A stretch of DNA of 64,000 bases from a virus. The position numbers and the translations under genes are program-made. This document shows positions 26,001 through 35,368 of this stretch, piece after piece (positions within the stretch are counted from its first letter, which is position 1; each line of letters starts with the position of its first letter). Where the stretch lies: positions 1 to 64,000 of the IMG/VR virus record IMGVR_UViG_3300038620_000086; one strand, 5' to 3'. The notes beneath the pieces were generated by a model. That model was not told the DNA's origin, ran no database searches, and saw only the letters and a program-made list of their open reading frames with translations.

Positions 26001-29000
26001 GGTTGGTAGCAACAACAAGTTCTCTGATACTATCATACGCTAACCGGTCATTCTTTGAAAACTCTCCCTCTAGGTCTTCAATACGACCTAATCGCCTAGT
26101 ACCATCCTGCTTCGTAGATGAGATAATAACAATAGCACCACCAGATTGTTCGCTCCACTCTATGAACCATACCTCGTTATTGGGAGGGACTGTTACTGGA
26201 GAGTAAAAAGGTTGGAAGTTAAACTCAGATTCGTTTAGCGGGTTTAGCTTGGTTGTAAACTCGTAAACTTGCAGTTTCGGCACAAGCTCTTCCTCATCTT
26301 CATCATATTCGCGTCCGAAGACAAATATTTGGTGGTTTTCTAGCTGGTTATCATCGGTAGCTTCGTAGAAATGAGCAACCTCAATTTTGTCAAATTCTAA
26401 GGTCTGTGCCTTACCACTAGGGTTAATTAAATTCCAATCTCTGTCATAGATATAAACTTTAAAACCTTCAAACCGAAAGTGTAGCTCGGCACCAGCAGCA
26501 AATCTGGAGTTAAACTTCCATACCACTCTACGGTCTATCTTAGGATCAGGTCTAGTGATAGTCGCCCCATAGCTTGTTATCGTTTCTAACCCTACGGTTT
26601 CTTTGCCACTAGTAGCAATGCTTCCAAAACTTGGGGTAAATGAATACGATAAGGACTCCCCTAAGAAATAGGTCTCATTAATACTATTTAGGACTACAAA
26701 GTCGTTGTCAATCTCTATGAACTTTATTCCTTCTATCTCTGCCGACTTCAGAATTACCCCATTTGTACCAACAAGGTGGAATTGATTATCTGACAGAATT
26801 ATAAGAAATCCGTGACGATCATCATAATAAGCCTTGTCAACATCTCTAATAGGGGAAGGTAGTATGGATCCTTCATAAGGAGGACCATTGTTGGGGACTT
26901 TAATTATACTATCCTCTGTTTTCTCGAACAAGTAGTAGCTACTGGAAGCAACATGGTGGGAATACAATGCACCATGACTGAGGTTAAGGTCATACTCACT
27001 TCCGTTAGGGATAGAAAGATGAATATCAGCGATATTGCCGAATAAATAGTCATCTTGAATACCAATGCTTCCATCAGAAGAAAAGGTAATGCCAACACCG
27101 ATATAAAGAGGGAAGTCATTAGGCTCGATTTCTTCTGGAGGTCGTTTCTTGGAGGCAAAAAAGTCGTTTGTGTAAAGGTAAGTGTCTTGAGAGAGTTCTA
27201 CAGTGAGAGCTTGATAGTCATTGGAGTTAAGGCTTTCTCCCTCCTTAACTAATCTCTCCGAGAGGGATACACCAGGAGGATAACTTGGGAAGACAAATAT
27301 CTCCCCGTTTCTAGTTGCAGAAAATAGTTTCCTGTTAAATGACTTTAGTACAACAGGATCGGAAGCAGAAGATATTCCAACCTCAGGAACCCATGAAGGA
27401 GATGTCTGATATCTATCGTATGACTGGACAGTCCCATCAATGAGCATTCTGTGAAGTCTATCTTCGTAGACCTCCATTCCTATAATTTCTGAACTTGGTT
27501 CTGATATTGGCTCTGGCGTCTCCTCAGTATAAATATCATACTTATAGACTACATTATTCAGCCGAGAGAGAATATACAAGCTTGGATTGTAATCTGTTCC
27601 ATCGATAGTATTGTCAGAACTTGGATAAGATGCTATATCAGAGAGCTTCGATTGACCTGGCGTAGTTAGCACTTTCCATATTCCGAAAAGGGAGTTATAA
27701 TAGCAAACTCTGTCTACCGTCGTTACGTATAGACTGGGAAGGGTATTAGAGTTGGGGTCACTAGGATTGCTTCTGATAGTAGCGGTCGTCTTGTCTGCTT
27801 CTAATAGATCATCAACAGTCATTCCAATGAGGCTTAGATCCTGCTCATTAGGAATGAAATCTCCTATACTAGTGTCTACTTCAGCAATCACCCAGTTTGA
27901 CCCATCATATTTGTAGATCCCTCTGCCTAAAGGTTGCGGATCTGAGTGATCCAATCCATAGCAAAACACAAATAATTGATTCTCGTAGAAAGCAGCTAAA
28001 TAAGGATGATATCCACATTCATCAAGTCGTGAAACCTCAGACCCGTCCCACATAAGAACATCGTTTGTATTAGAACAGGCAACAACGAGGTTTCCTTCAA
28101 AGGAACTCATAGAAGATGGGTCTATACCAAAGTTGGAAACCCTTTCCCAGTCTTCTATCGAGGTATTATATGCAATTAGTCTTTCATCCTCAGTAGCAGC
28201 GTAAAGGGTTCCATCATTTTCTCCAACAACCTTTATATTTGACCCGACTGATGTACCAACAGGAGTGTATGAGACAGGAGGAGAAGAGGCATCATCCCAA
28301 TCGAGTTTAAATACGTCTTCCCCTTGAGGGAAGTAGAGAGAATCGTTATAGACAACTCCTTTACCGAGGGGACTTTCTAAGAAGGATTCAGTCCAATCTG
28401 TCCAAAAGTCACTGTTTGCATCATAGCTAAAGATTTTGCCGTTGCTGCAAAGAGCGAAAAGCTTCCCACTCTTGGGGTGATCTAGTATCTGAAACGGGTA
28501 ATCGTCTAGCTCTCCCACAATAGACAACCGACCTACTGTTTCCCATAGGTAAATTCGATCTGAGGTGGCAATCCAAATGTTTCCATCCTTTTTAGCAAGG
28601 GAGTGAGCCCCACCTTCTACTGAAGGGCTGTTTTCGCTATTCCCAATTACTTCTACCCATCCAGGAGAGTAAGTTATTAACTTTGTCCATACTTTGTCAT
28701 CCGATGGATAGGTAAATAAAACATAGAGCACATCATTTAGCTCGATGACATCAACGGGATCTCCGCCAAAAACAGAGTCCTCTTCATTCTTGTCAGAAAT
28801 ACTATACCAATCTCCAGTATTACTGTCTTTTAAGAATATATCTTGTGTTGTTAGAGCAACCAGAGACCCCTTATATTGGCTTACTGCTACTACCGTTTTA
28901 TCCTCGGGGAAATCAGTGTCCCTTTGCCAGATCAACCTACCATTACCATCTTTTGACCCATCAGTAAAAAACAGTCCGTCATCGCAAACCAAATAGAGCT

Positions 29001-32000
29001 TTGAATCGAGAACATGAAAGCCACGAGGGTTAGGACCAAAGTCAGCTTCTAATGCTGAACCTTGTTTGTTCCATTGGCTTGACCCTTTTTCTTTGACATA
29101 CACCGAATTATTACCCGCCGCAGCAACGAACAGATCCCCACTATAGTTAATTATGCTTTCTGGCTCAGCAGTGGAAGAAAGGTTGGTATCAAATTTCCAT
29201 TCTCCATTAACTAAATTGTAGACATTTCCATCAGAACGTGAGATTACATGAATATCCCCCGAGTCATCCATTTCCAAATCAAACGGGTCAGATCCAACCT
29301 CTGGATCCTGAGCAAACGTTCCATCCCAAGATGTTCGGCTAACAGTGGCAATAGAAGAAGATGTGCTAAATAATGCGTAAACTGTATCATCCTTCACAGT
29401 TAGGCGGTTCATGCCCTCTCCGGGAACAACTCCTTTCCTTTGCCAGTTAATTCCCTCTAACTTCCAAAGATTTTGCGAGTCACGGCAAACAGTATATAGG
29501 TCGCTATCATGTGACTCCAAAGATATTGGGTATTTGCCGACTTTTCCTTCCCCAGAAGGAAGCCACCCACCGATGCTAGAAACCTTTATCCTGTCTTCTC
29601 CCGAGCAAGCTACATAAAACTTAGAGCCTGTTCCTTTGTCAAACTCAATTATATCAGTTGGATTTTCTCCTACCTCTTCTTCTAAGAGCGGGTTTCTGCT
29701 CCACTTACCTTGAGAGAAGGAATATACACTATTGAAATCAAAACATACTGCATATATCACATCTTGGTCTTGATCATTATTGTAAACTCGAATCGATACC
29801 GGGCTCCGACCAATGAGACCGTTTAGTTTTGACCAGGAGGAGCCTTTATCCTCGCTATAGTAAACACTATGTCCGTCTTTGCAAGCAACAGCAATAACAG
29901 AATCTTCGCCGTTAAAAGATCCGCTATCACCATCGATTGGATAAGATTCTAAAAGGTAACCTTTATCCCAGTTTTGACCCCTATAGCTATAGACCTTGTT
30001 TTCCTCTTTGCTTAAAGCAAACAAGGTACTACCGGATCCTATCAAAGACGTAACCTCTCTCCCCACTCTATCTTGTCTAGAGAAGTCTGTCGCTCTTCCG
30101 GGCTTGACTTCCCAAGTTAATTCGCCTTCAAATTCTCTAAGAGAATAGTTTCCTTTAGTGAGTAAAGTTTGTGAGCCGACTTCCTTCTCACCAATACCAG
30201 CAAAAAGGCTAAGCCGAAGAGTATTATTAAGATTCAACTGCTCGGTACTATCAACTTTTAAGTAACTAGGAGGACTAGTAAACCCAAAAAGCATTGATAA
30301 GTCTCCGAGAGGGGTTGTAATAGCCTGCCCATTAAATACAACCAAAGGCATTCTGTCAGAGTCATTTTGATAGGCAACTAGACCAAGAAACTGACCATAC
30401 AGACGCTTGACGCCAACATTTCCTCCCCCAGCAAAATTCTGCAAACTAGTTATATCAATAAATCCGCTAGAGTCAAAGAAGAAGTCGGTTTCAGTATCGT
30501 CATCAAAACGATAGGCTGTAAAACAAGAATCCTGGTATTCTGGATTCTGCCGATGAAAAGAAAAGGTCTCCTTCACATCGACTTTAGGTGGGAATTGCCT
30601 CATCTTAGGAACGAAGTATCCAGTTCTTACTGTCGGGGAGTTTGCACTCTCTCCTAGGAGGTCTGGAACAAAGTTGACCGACACTACCGAGTCAAAAGAA
30701 GGTGAAAACTCTCCATCTGGACCTAACTCCTCAAAAGGTGCAAACTCAATTGTAGATTGTCCCGGGACAACAGCCTCTTTATTAAGATCTCTGTCCTCTC
30801 CAATCATCAAGTCTTTCCAGGACTGGCTTTGGGAAAAACTAGTATTAGCAGCACTTGGATCGGAGGTTCCCTCTGTGAGAGTTATAGAGTCAGATCCAAC
30901 CACGAAAAAGTAGTCCTTATAATTTTGAACAATTCGAGTCAGACTACTGTGTTTGTCAGAGAAGGAAGAGAGTTCAGCCCCAAAGCTAGAAGAGAAAAGT
31001 CTTATATCACCATTACTATAACCAACAGCGATAGCTGATCCATTAGTAGCGAGCTTTTCTGTTGAACTACCAGGAAGTGTTTTAACCTCTATTTGAGGTC
31101 TCTCCTGATCAGGTAAGAAGCCAATAGATATACTAGGAATCTGACAGCTAGTAATCCCTGAATCTCCTCCAACCAGGATTTCTAGCCCCCTATCATCGAA
31201 AAATCTAATTTCGTTGACCTTTCCAACCCCAGGCGTCATACTTTGAACTATAGAGGAAGAACGATAAACCTCGACCTCGCCGTTTCTATATCCAACTAGA
31301 ATATATCCACGCCGAGGGTCACTTTCTATTGCCGTAGCGTTAGAACCAATAGAAAAGCTGGTTTCTACACTAACTCCATCGATGACATAAACTTCTCCAT
31401 CACATAAACAATAGATCTTACCATCTAGCGAACTGTAGGTAAGCTGGGTTGGGTTAGAACCAACTGCAATGAGAGATAAAGGTCTATAATTATCACCTCG
31501 GTTTAAACAGACCACAGTAGAATTACTGCCTGAGTTAGCAATATATAGATAATTTCGGGCTGTATCAACGGCTAAATCATTCAGATGTCTGAAGAAAGCA
31601 TAGCCAATATTATCTGTTACTTCACCAAACTGGTTATTTTCAGTTGGAAAAGAAGAAAGGATAACACCAGTGTCCTCTTGACTGTTATTAAATGAAGCCA
31701 GTATCTCACCACCGTTAGCAATAACCTCAGAAGAATCAAATGATGAGCCTGCTGGAACAAAGGTGAAAGACGCCAAATTTTCTCTATACTCTAACAACTT
31801 ATTACCGTAAACCAGATAAATCCTACGGCTCCCGGCAACATACAAGAATTCTACCCTTTTGAAAGATTCGCTCAGTCTATCTTCTAACGGCAGCGTTTTG
31901 TCGCCGGTTGCAATATCAATGATCTTCAGCTTGTTAAATTCAATGAACAGAACCTCATCCCCATCTACTGTGAGATCTAGGCAAAAATCACCGGTAATTT

Positions 32001-32412
32001 TCTCAGTAGGAACGTATGGTAATTGATACTCAGTGATCGAGTCCAGGATAGTATTCCCTAAATAAAGTGTTTGGTTAATGTCATTATACTCTAGGTAGTC
32101 TATAGACCCATCAACTTCGATTTCAAGTATCTTAGATCGAAAGAAAACAGAACTAGAATCAACGTTATAGGCTTCTACCTTTCCAGACTGGGAGTTAAAT
32201 AAGAAAACTAAAGAGTAAACGCTGCTATAGGTAATTAAGGAATACTCGCCGGAAGTTAGAACATCGTAGTCGTCATCAACTAAGTTATACTGGGAGCTTA
32301 TAAAGTAGACTTTGTCATCCAGCACAAAGCTATAGTTCCCATCCGGTGGGGTAAAATAGATAGCTTCCGTAGAAAACTCTTTTGTAAAAGGATAAGCATT
32401 AAATAATCTCAT
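20023..32412 (-). CDS. giant multi-propeller virion adhesin (4129 aa)
   Basis: A single uninterrupted 12.4-kb gene. Residues 1-500 and about 770-1900 are tandem propeller blades of about 45 aa (GSKFYVACSGEDRIKVSS; SDLYTVCRDSQNLWKLEG; GDLFVAAAGNNSVYVKEKG). Residues 2290-2480 resemble a LamG/ConA-like start (GIERWQDIKSSAILTQKD) and a carbohydrate-binding jelly roll (ETFEDSISGWS). Residues about 2550-3550 hold a second kelch-like set with YNGQLYLTLADKSQVWRY-type blades. Residues 3770-4000 form a right-handed beta-helix (HIIVEREIEVKQGIKIV; SIVVLINCRIPD; SYLILINSYIESG). No signal peptide or membrane segment. Position after the fibres suggests a very large tail adhesin binding surface glycans; glycan binding is inferred. 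Confidence 0.7.
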   Translation of the reverse strand: MRLFNAYPFTKEFSTEAIYFTPPDGNYSFVLDDKVYFISSQYNLVDDDYDVLTSGEYSLITYSSVYSLVFLFNSQSGKVEAYNVDSSSVFFRSKILEIEVDGSIDYLEYNDINQTLYLGNTILDSITEYQLPYVPTEKITGDFCLDLTVDGDEVLFIEFNKLKIIDIATGDKTLPLEDRLSESFKRVEFLYVAGSRRIYLVYGNKLLEYRENLASFTFVPAGSSFDSSEVIANGGEILASFNNSQEDTGVILSSFPTENNQFGEVTDNIGYAFFRHLNDLAVDTARNYLYIANSGSNSTVVCLNRGDNYRPLSLIAVGSNPTQLTYSSLDGKIYCLCDGEVYVIDGVSVETSFSIGSNATAIESDPRRGYILVGYRNGEVEVYRSSSIVQSMTPGVGKVNEIRFFDDRGLEILVGGDSGITSCQIPSISIGFLPDQERPQIEVKTLPGSSTEKLATNGSAIAVGYSNGDIRLFSSSFGAELSSFSDKHSSLTRIVQNYKDYFFVVGSDSITLTEGTSDPSAANTSFSQSQSWKDLMIGEDRDLNKEAVVPGQSTIEFAPFEELGPDGEFSPSFDSVVSVNFVPDLLGESANSPTVRTGYFVPKMRQFPPKVDVKETFSFHRQNPEYQDSCFTAYRFDDDTETDFFFDSSGFIDITSLQNFAGGGNVGVKRLYGQFLGLVAYQNDSDRMPLVVFNGQAITTPLGDLSMLFGFTSPPSYLKVDSTEQLNLNNTLRLSLFAGIGEKEVGSQTLLTKGNYSLREFEGELTWEVKPGRATDFSRQDRVGREVTSLIGSGSTLFALSKEENKVYSYRGQNWDKGYLLESYPIDGDSGSFNGEDSVIAVACKDGHSVYYSEDKGSSWSKLNGLIGRSPVSIRVYNNDQDQDVIYAVCFDFNSVYSFSQGKWSRNPLLEEEVGENPTDIIEFDKGTGSKFYVACSGEDRIKVSSIGGWLPSGEGKVGKYPISLESHDSDLYTVCRDSQNLWKLEGINWQRKGVVPGEGMNRLTVKDDTVYALFSTSSSIATVSRTSWDGTFAQDPEVGSDPFDLEMDDSGDIHVISRSDGNVYNLVNGEWKFDTNLSSTAEPESIINYSGDLFVAAAGNNSVYVKEKGSSQWNKQGSALEADFGPNPRGFHVLDSKLYLVCDDGLFFTDGSKDGNGRLIWQRDTDFPEDKTVVAVSQYKGSLVALTTQDIFLKDSNTGDWYSISDKNEEDSVFGGDPVDVIELNDVLYVLFTYPSDDKVWTKLITYSPGWVEVIGNSENSPSVEGGAHSLAKKDGNIWIATSDRIYLWETVGRLSIVGELDDYPFQILDHPKSGKLFALCSNGKIFSYDANSDFWTDWTESFLESPLGKGVVYNDSLYFPQGEDVFKLDWDDASSPPVSYTPVGTSVGSNIKVVGENDGTLYAATEDERLIAYNTSIEDWERVSNFGIDPSSMSSFEGNLVVACSNTNDVLMWDGSEVSRLDECGYHPYLAAFYENQLFVFCYGLDHSDPQPLGRGIYKYDGSNWVIAEVDTSIGDFIPNEQDLSLIGMTVDDLLEADKTTATIRSNPSDPNSNTLPSLYVTTVDRVCYYNSLFGIWKVLTTPGQSKLSDIASYPSSDNTIDGTDYNPSLYILSRLNNVVYKYDIYTEETPEPISEPSSEIIGMEVYEDRLHRMLIDGTVQSYDRYQTSPSWVPEVGISSASDPVVLKSFNRKLFSATRNGEIFVFPSYPPGVSLSERLVKEGESLNSNDYQALTVELSQDTYLYTNDFFASKKRPPEEIEPNDFPLYIGVGITFSSDGSIGIQDDYLFGNIADIHLSIPNGSEYDLNLSHGALYSHHVASSSYYLFEKTEDSIIKVPNNGPPYEGSILPSPIRDVDKAYYDDRHGFLIILSDNQFHLVGTNGVILKSAEIEGIKFIEIDNDFVVLNSINETYFLGESLSYSFTPSFGSIATSGKETVGLETITSYGATITRPDPKIDRRVVWKFNSRFAAGAELHFRFEGFKVYIYDRDWNLINPSGKAQTLEFDKIEVAHFYEATDDNQLENHQIFVFGREYDEDEEELVPKLQVYEFTTKLNPLNESEFNFQPFYSPVTVPPNNEVWFIEWSEQSGGAIVIISSTKQDGTRRLGRIEDLEGEFSKNDRLAYDSIRELVVATNLTRQTIAEFSLKGNLVREFPISRYPIESLGGTNKAADRVPIGIDVSMRDGYLYCLTKPSISSQLLRNEVLIFDNGKLLDSITISPKYGIAEDLYYSSELSAVVAKVENFVLCYQERILVRVIFSASADQLDLGSCVDNLSSAFIDTSWNLFSLEDSLKNWFNATSASSVILSTSGIERWQDIKSSAILTQKDQDIKPSYLDTNRINFEETQTLDLQLSVELKFDVYLLGNWADTRFVLELDGSDPIIYSELLNITSTSSGSLGEKEWLIEKVEEDYYRISIEFPYQQVFQVSIKSDPGRTFGIDNLEISDGAQRLLLKETFEDSISGWSNATQNQTGDLTTYLQPQDPLQGTSKEFNLPPAQDNSVFRSDLLTLGLDIDNSDRSIQRIIDTEPYSLDYEDETLELTWRGEVNGFFSMTGTKDKPTCLYKYNGQLYLTLADKSQVWRYEGSPKKWKVHTENNGDRPLDLMKYDGDLYCCYSRSNKVSVIEGPNKDFTWTDHLHPHRMIVFTDNGAESLYVTFQGSDEVGRYNPTDGWSFVQVGNKPSEIVEVSEGGNTYLLVSCSGSDEIWRYDGAITSNGDMDPEDWRVEFDSSQLGENSSPRGLYFSPLTQILHIACSWSNKVFRYDYELNENNFSEDSFPGEYPINFATAGEKEDERLYVVGRNYVYAIDNKTDTEWFTKDRYEVDHPYRIQVIDPPEDVERTEKGINPNYIFYTLCHNHDGDLYFAWSEEAWWGRGYTPAGDRFVPTYQIGEPLKEFKGTLFVGSNQEDNLIKSASYVLYFDGIHWSIALNLATKRYPVEGSELPRGNYRRVASFEISGFNNKLYAASNDGFIFSTSDGESWALERGTDLFDPVIVHADIGLVALDRATQELYHMPTPQWGIGQGFFVRANKPAGMGHISDILANQDCWIGIWDEETDIKMWRYYGGDSFNEHLEQGKSDEKGDGNYGKGIYRFSEVNPNNFNSEGRNNQWEYIAYYGESEDKLRILHGGYAGGWYYEQPEHPYIDRPVSSVRTSDNEIWTVSASEQRLYSMDDPSGTNFQQRASFSGNREPHYITVFEDGSGNGEEIYILVDNNYDTELWRWNSSSRQNNSEQLVQIPFNAAGSFSHVKHNNLIPWKGHLYFTESHQHRTNCRIKYYNHDEGVQDAIIQNEGPKFSFGAAVRYYRWDIDKAGLLFFQGGNLLKLDIFYYPGEDNEEEEDSHYGQFVDNYFNLYNPKLYYADQTPDIDGQYPVVFWLVRDHFFKNTEGTRIYYVWKRSNDLEFALLTADRDERGWNGINHDLMELYSLDNLNKGIIGAVVYKGYIYFLQYNSDTRMYRLYDENKNEVFSIERNNDTGVEYLSFAIGDVPELEKGEPQLWIQPSGEDRGRYGVEWGPQSPFLYYSTDPSSGFTEVETNIGEEPLGGRILEFHNGSLYRLSVNRTPEVEDLGILQKYKPDKDNPQKEGYWEDYGLFGSRRKVRTQDGRKPDSNYYKLASISNELYILDSTSFGFDYWPSEVRKLHLNDERVWRRTVEFPKPNDNLFSIDTADIRRPALIVNKDRYEIDARGAESVKNQFTPNVGTSFRGSIYGILSTDYRIPNQPLFLQDYFSQLYGLNTRTPTDQVPEFLLMGRNFRVRDLLASALGIDFDHVAFNGRQLKQVVENAENMSTILVVAEHIIVEREIEVKQGIKIVAPKKFGATIERSSEVRDFHIFRGTSPGESSLFLENLTLKEGRSNDGSYSKGTGITNFGEDSIVVLINCRIPDSIGGRRNAGFFVGSRSYLILINSYIESGDIAGGLNDCALFLYNCLFPNKVSLGHHYDSDSSNFIFNCLFAGTESMKGTFRTDRHTFYIGNTATSQNLQLSSDETVRLIAPNFYEEDDNMSTEFVYERGDPTIETPVSPIEVGNLSSLLEEETISIEKEDKSYYLFSGGSQYGNILKPKEESPLIESGDPNLIPGDVYSYIDGIHGGVSNSNQFDIDPEVLQKDMIGNSRLTNGRIDIGPIQSQ

Positions 32413-32418
32413 TGTTAG

Positions 32419-35364
32419 TTAAGGTAGAACTCTTGTAATTGAACCGTCAGTAAAATAGACTCTGATCAACCCCTCAGTTTGGGAGTAAACCATATACTCC
32501 ATTGAATCTCCCACTTCTAGGGTCTCATCGAGGATGTAGACAAGCTGATCTTCTCTTGCCAGTCGGTCAAACTGGTAAGAGTAAATGTTGGGATCGAGAA
32601 CGAATATTACATATATCCTTTCCTCTAATTCCAAAATATCTCTGATAGGAGAAGAGGCTAGATCAGGACCGTCGTTAAGCTCAATTAGCTGAACCCAACG
32701 ATTCTCTATGTTCGCTCGGTAAAACTGGTTATTCTGATCGAAGAAGTAAAGATAACCGTCCTTGTAGAAATATGGACTATCCACCTCCTTAGATATTTTA
32801 TCGCCCAGAAGCGGAAAGCCGCTATCAACTGTCTGAAATCCCGGAGTATTCTTCACATTAACTAGTAAATAGGGATCGTGATCAAGTGAGTAGAAGGTAT
32901 CTCCAGGTTTACCTAACGTCAACTCTCGACTAGGATCAGATATGCTGATATCAGTCTTTGGCGGGATGGGCTCCTGATTTAACCTGATAATACCCTCTCC
33001 AAAAAGGCTGATGATCGTATTTGTATCTGCTGTCAGATCGTCACCTGCTGTAAAGGTTTCAGTGAAAATTTCTTTGCTAGTAGGTGACGACTCCGAAAGG
33101 GAAACAACATAAAGAGTCGAGCTTTGGGAATCAATCTTTATAACATCCCCAACAGAAACCTTCACTCCTATTTGTTGCCCAAAAGTTAAAACGTTGGCAC
33201 TTTCACCCTTGCCGATTGATTCCGACAATGACGGAAGGATGTCATTGTCCCGCTTGTAAACAATATAGAGGTAGTTGTTGAAGTAAGATAGTGCTAAAGG
33301 CTTTCCCGGCAGATAAGTTCTAGAATACAACTCAAAAGCCCCATTTAGTGTGTAAACACTATTTTCCTGTTCATCTAAGATATGAAGCAATTGATGATCC
33401 GGGTTGGAGTGAAGGTCACTCAAAGACCCTTTAACGTCGATTGTATTAAGTGTGGAGGTCAGAGATGACCCAATGTATCGAACAAGATTCTGACCACGAT
33501 CAACAAAAAAGGTGTTTCCGTTAAACAATTCTAAAGAACTTGTTTCCCCACTTGTATCCTGAAAGGGATTAGAGACCTCAGGCGATAGAGTTATTCCTTC
33601 TGGATTTAAGTTGTAGCCTCTAAGAATTATATTCCCAGAATTTGACTTTCCTGTTACAAGAAGGTTGTTTATAGCATTGTAGATAGAGATTGAGATTAAG
33701 CTTTGGAATGTGTTATCCGGTACGCCTATATAAGCAATAGGAGACATACCACTTATACCACTACCTCTATCATAGCCATAAACAACGACCGTTCCGGAAG
33801 TGGACTCTGTAATACCATCAGTTAGGTTTTCAACAATACCATCGGGAAAACAAACATACAGATAACCGAAACTACTATTGAATCTCACGTCAGACGGAAC
33901 ATAAGGACCATTAGAATCAGGGTTAATTAGCTTTCTTTTTGCATTTGCTCCTGACTCTTCCAAAATTATTTCAGATGTTTGAATAGTGGTAATAACAGTG
34001 AAGTTATCATTGACTAGTAGGAATGTCCCGTTGTCAAATGCCATAGCAAAGAAGGAATCTCCCTGACCCTCATACCATTTCCCTAAGACACAACTAGTAT
34101 CAGATGAAAGACTCCCATAGCCAGCCTGACCTTCTAGATCATAAGCAACGGTTTGAGACTGAAACCTACTGTCATACGTCGTTATTCTCAACCCAGATAT
34201 TCCTCGCAACCGGTCGTTGGATCTATCGCCAAAATAAGTTGGGCTAAGAACGTTAATGCCATCGAGTCCAAGGGTACGATCCTCTTGAAGAAGATTAATT
34301 GCTTTATACTCTCGGATAGTATTTCCGAGAGTGACATACATGGAAGAGCGGGAAGGAGAGTGGACGTGGTCTGTACTACTCCCGTAAGGAACGAACAGAT
34401 CATAATAACGCTTGATCTCGCCACTATCAAACGTAAAATAAACAGCAGCGTCCAAGGAACTACTCGTCACACTGTCAAAGTAGAAAGAAAGAACTTTTGC
34501 ATAGGTTCTTTCGATGATCGGATCGTACTCTAAAGATTGAATCTGCCCGCTAAAACCATACTTGGCTTCGTCTAGTCTCGTTAGTTCCTGTAGGTCTCCA
34601 CCGCTCCACTGGTAAACTCTGAGAAGACTAGACTCTGACCCACTAACGTAGAGGAGGTTTTCTTTAGGAGACCAAGAAACTGCTACCGGTTCAAAGTCTA
34701 ACTCTACGTATCCTGAACTTGGATTCTCCGGATTAACTACCCATTGAATTCGTCCTTCATTTGACCCACCACGATCAACCAAATAAATCGTATTTGTTGA
34801 CTCATCAATAGTTGCCTGTAGAACCGCGTCAGCAGGTTCAAACGAGAACAAATTTCTGTTAACAAAGAAGTTAGTATCGAGTTTATGGACGGAAAAAATG
34901 TCCTCGTCGATTATGTATATGGCGCTTTGCAATGGACTATAGAGAAGGGAAGCTATTTCTCCTACAGCGTCCTCTCCAGTTTCTCCCCTGTCTATAATAG
35001 TAGATATGTTGTTGCTCTTGGTAAATACAAAAAGACCATTATTTTTACCAAGTTCTGCTCTTCCACGATAAACAATACCGTCTACATTTGGGAAATATCT
35101 GGCAGGTGCGGTCGGATTATTTGCCGGGCTAATCCTAGATACAACCTTAACTTGATCGGGGCTAACCTCAATAACCTCGTTGGCAGGATCAGAGAACACA
35201 ACGACACTGCCATCAAACTCTCTATAACTTACAGCGCTGAGTCCAATAGCAATTTCAGGGTATGGAATATAGCCAAACCCAACATCTCCTTCTCCAGAAC
35301 GAGCTATATAAGATAGTCTTAAAATATGGGAGGCTTTCTGCGATCGCAGTAAAGATAAGGACAT
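32419..35364 (-). CDS. beta-propeller tail adhesin-like protein (981 aa)
   Basis: The sequence is a succession of 40-50 aa blades with the signature of YVTN/NHL/WD-like propellers: a hydrophobic strand, a short aromatic strand and then a polar turn (SAIYIIDEDIFSVHKLD; NTIYLVDRGGSNEGRIQW; NLLYVSGSESSLLRVY; NYLYIVYKRDNDI). Blades can be followed over residues 50-700, enough for about two propellers; the C-terminal 250 residues are beta but less regular. There is no signal peptide or membrane helix. The gene lies between the beta-helix fibre and the giant propeller gene, which it resembles in style and could be a smaller relative of. Likely a receptor-binding or structural adhesin of the baseplate. 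Confidence 0.7.
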   Translation of the reverse strand: MSLSLLRSQKASHILRLSYIARSGEGDVGFGYIPYPEIAIGLSAVSYREFDGSVVVFSDPANEVIEVSPDQVKVVSRISPANNPTAPARYFPNVDGIVYRGRAELGKNNGLFVFTKSNNISTIIDRGETGEDAVGEIASLLYSPLQSAIYIIDEDIFSVHKLDTNFFVNRNLFSFEPADAVLQATIDESTNTIYLVDRGGSNEGRIQWVVNPENPSSGYVELDFEPVAVSWSPKENLLYVSGSESSLLRVYQWSGGDLQELTRLDEAKYGFSGQIQSLEYDPIIERTYAKVLSFYFDSVTSSSLDAAVYFTFDSGEIKRYYDLFVPYGSSTDHVHSPSRSSMYVTLGNTIREYKAINLLQEDRTLGLDGINVLSPTYFGDRSNDRLRGISGLRITTYDSRFQSQTVAYDLEGQAGYGSLSSDTSCVLGKWYEGQGDSFFAMAFDNGTFLLVNDNFTVITTIQTSEIILEESGANAKRKLINPDSNGPYVPSDVRFNSSFGYLYVCFPDGIVENLTDGITESTSGTVVVYGYDRGSGISGMSPIAYIGVPDNTFQSLISISIYNAINNLLVTGKSNSGNIILRGYNLNPEGITLSPEVSNPFQDTSGETSSLELFNGNTFFVDRGQNLVRYIGSSLTSTLNTIDVKGSLSDLHSNPDHQLLHILDEQENSVYTLNGAFELYSRTYLPGKPLALSYFNNYLYIVYKRDNDILPSLSESIGKGESANVLTFGQQIGVKVSVGDVIKIDSQSSTLYVVSLSESSPTSKEIFTETFTAGDDLTADTNTIISLFGEGIIRLNQEPIPPKTDISISDPSRELTLGKPGDTFYSLDHDPYLLVNVKNTPGFQTVDSGFPLLGDKISKEVDSPYFYKDGYLYFFDQNNQFYRANIENRWVQLIELNDGPDLASSPIRDILELEERIYVIFVLDPNIYSYQFDRLAREDQLVYILDETLEVGDSMEYMVYSQTEGLIRVYFTDGSITRVLP

Positions 35365-35368
35365 AAAC

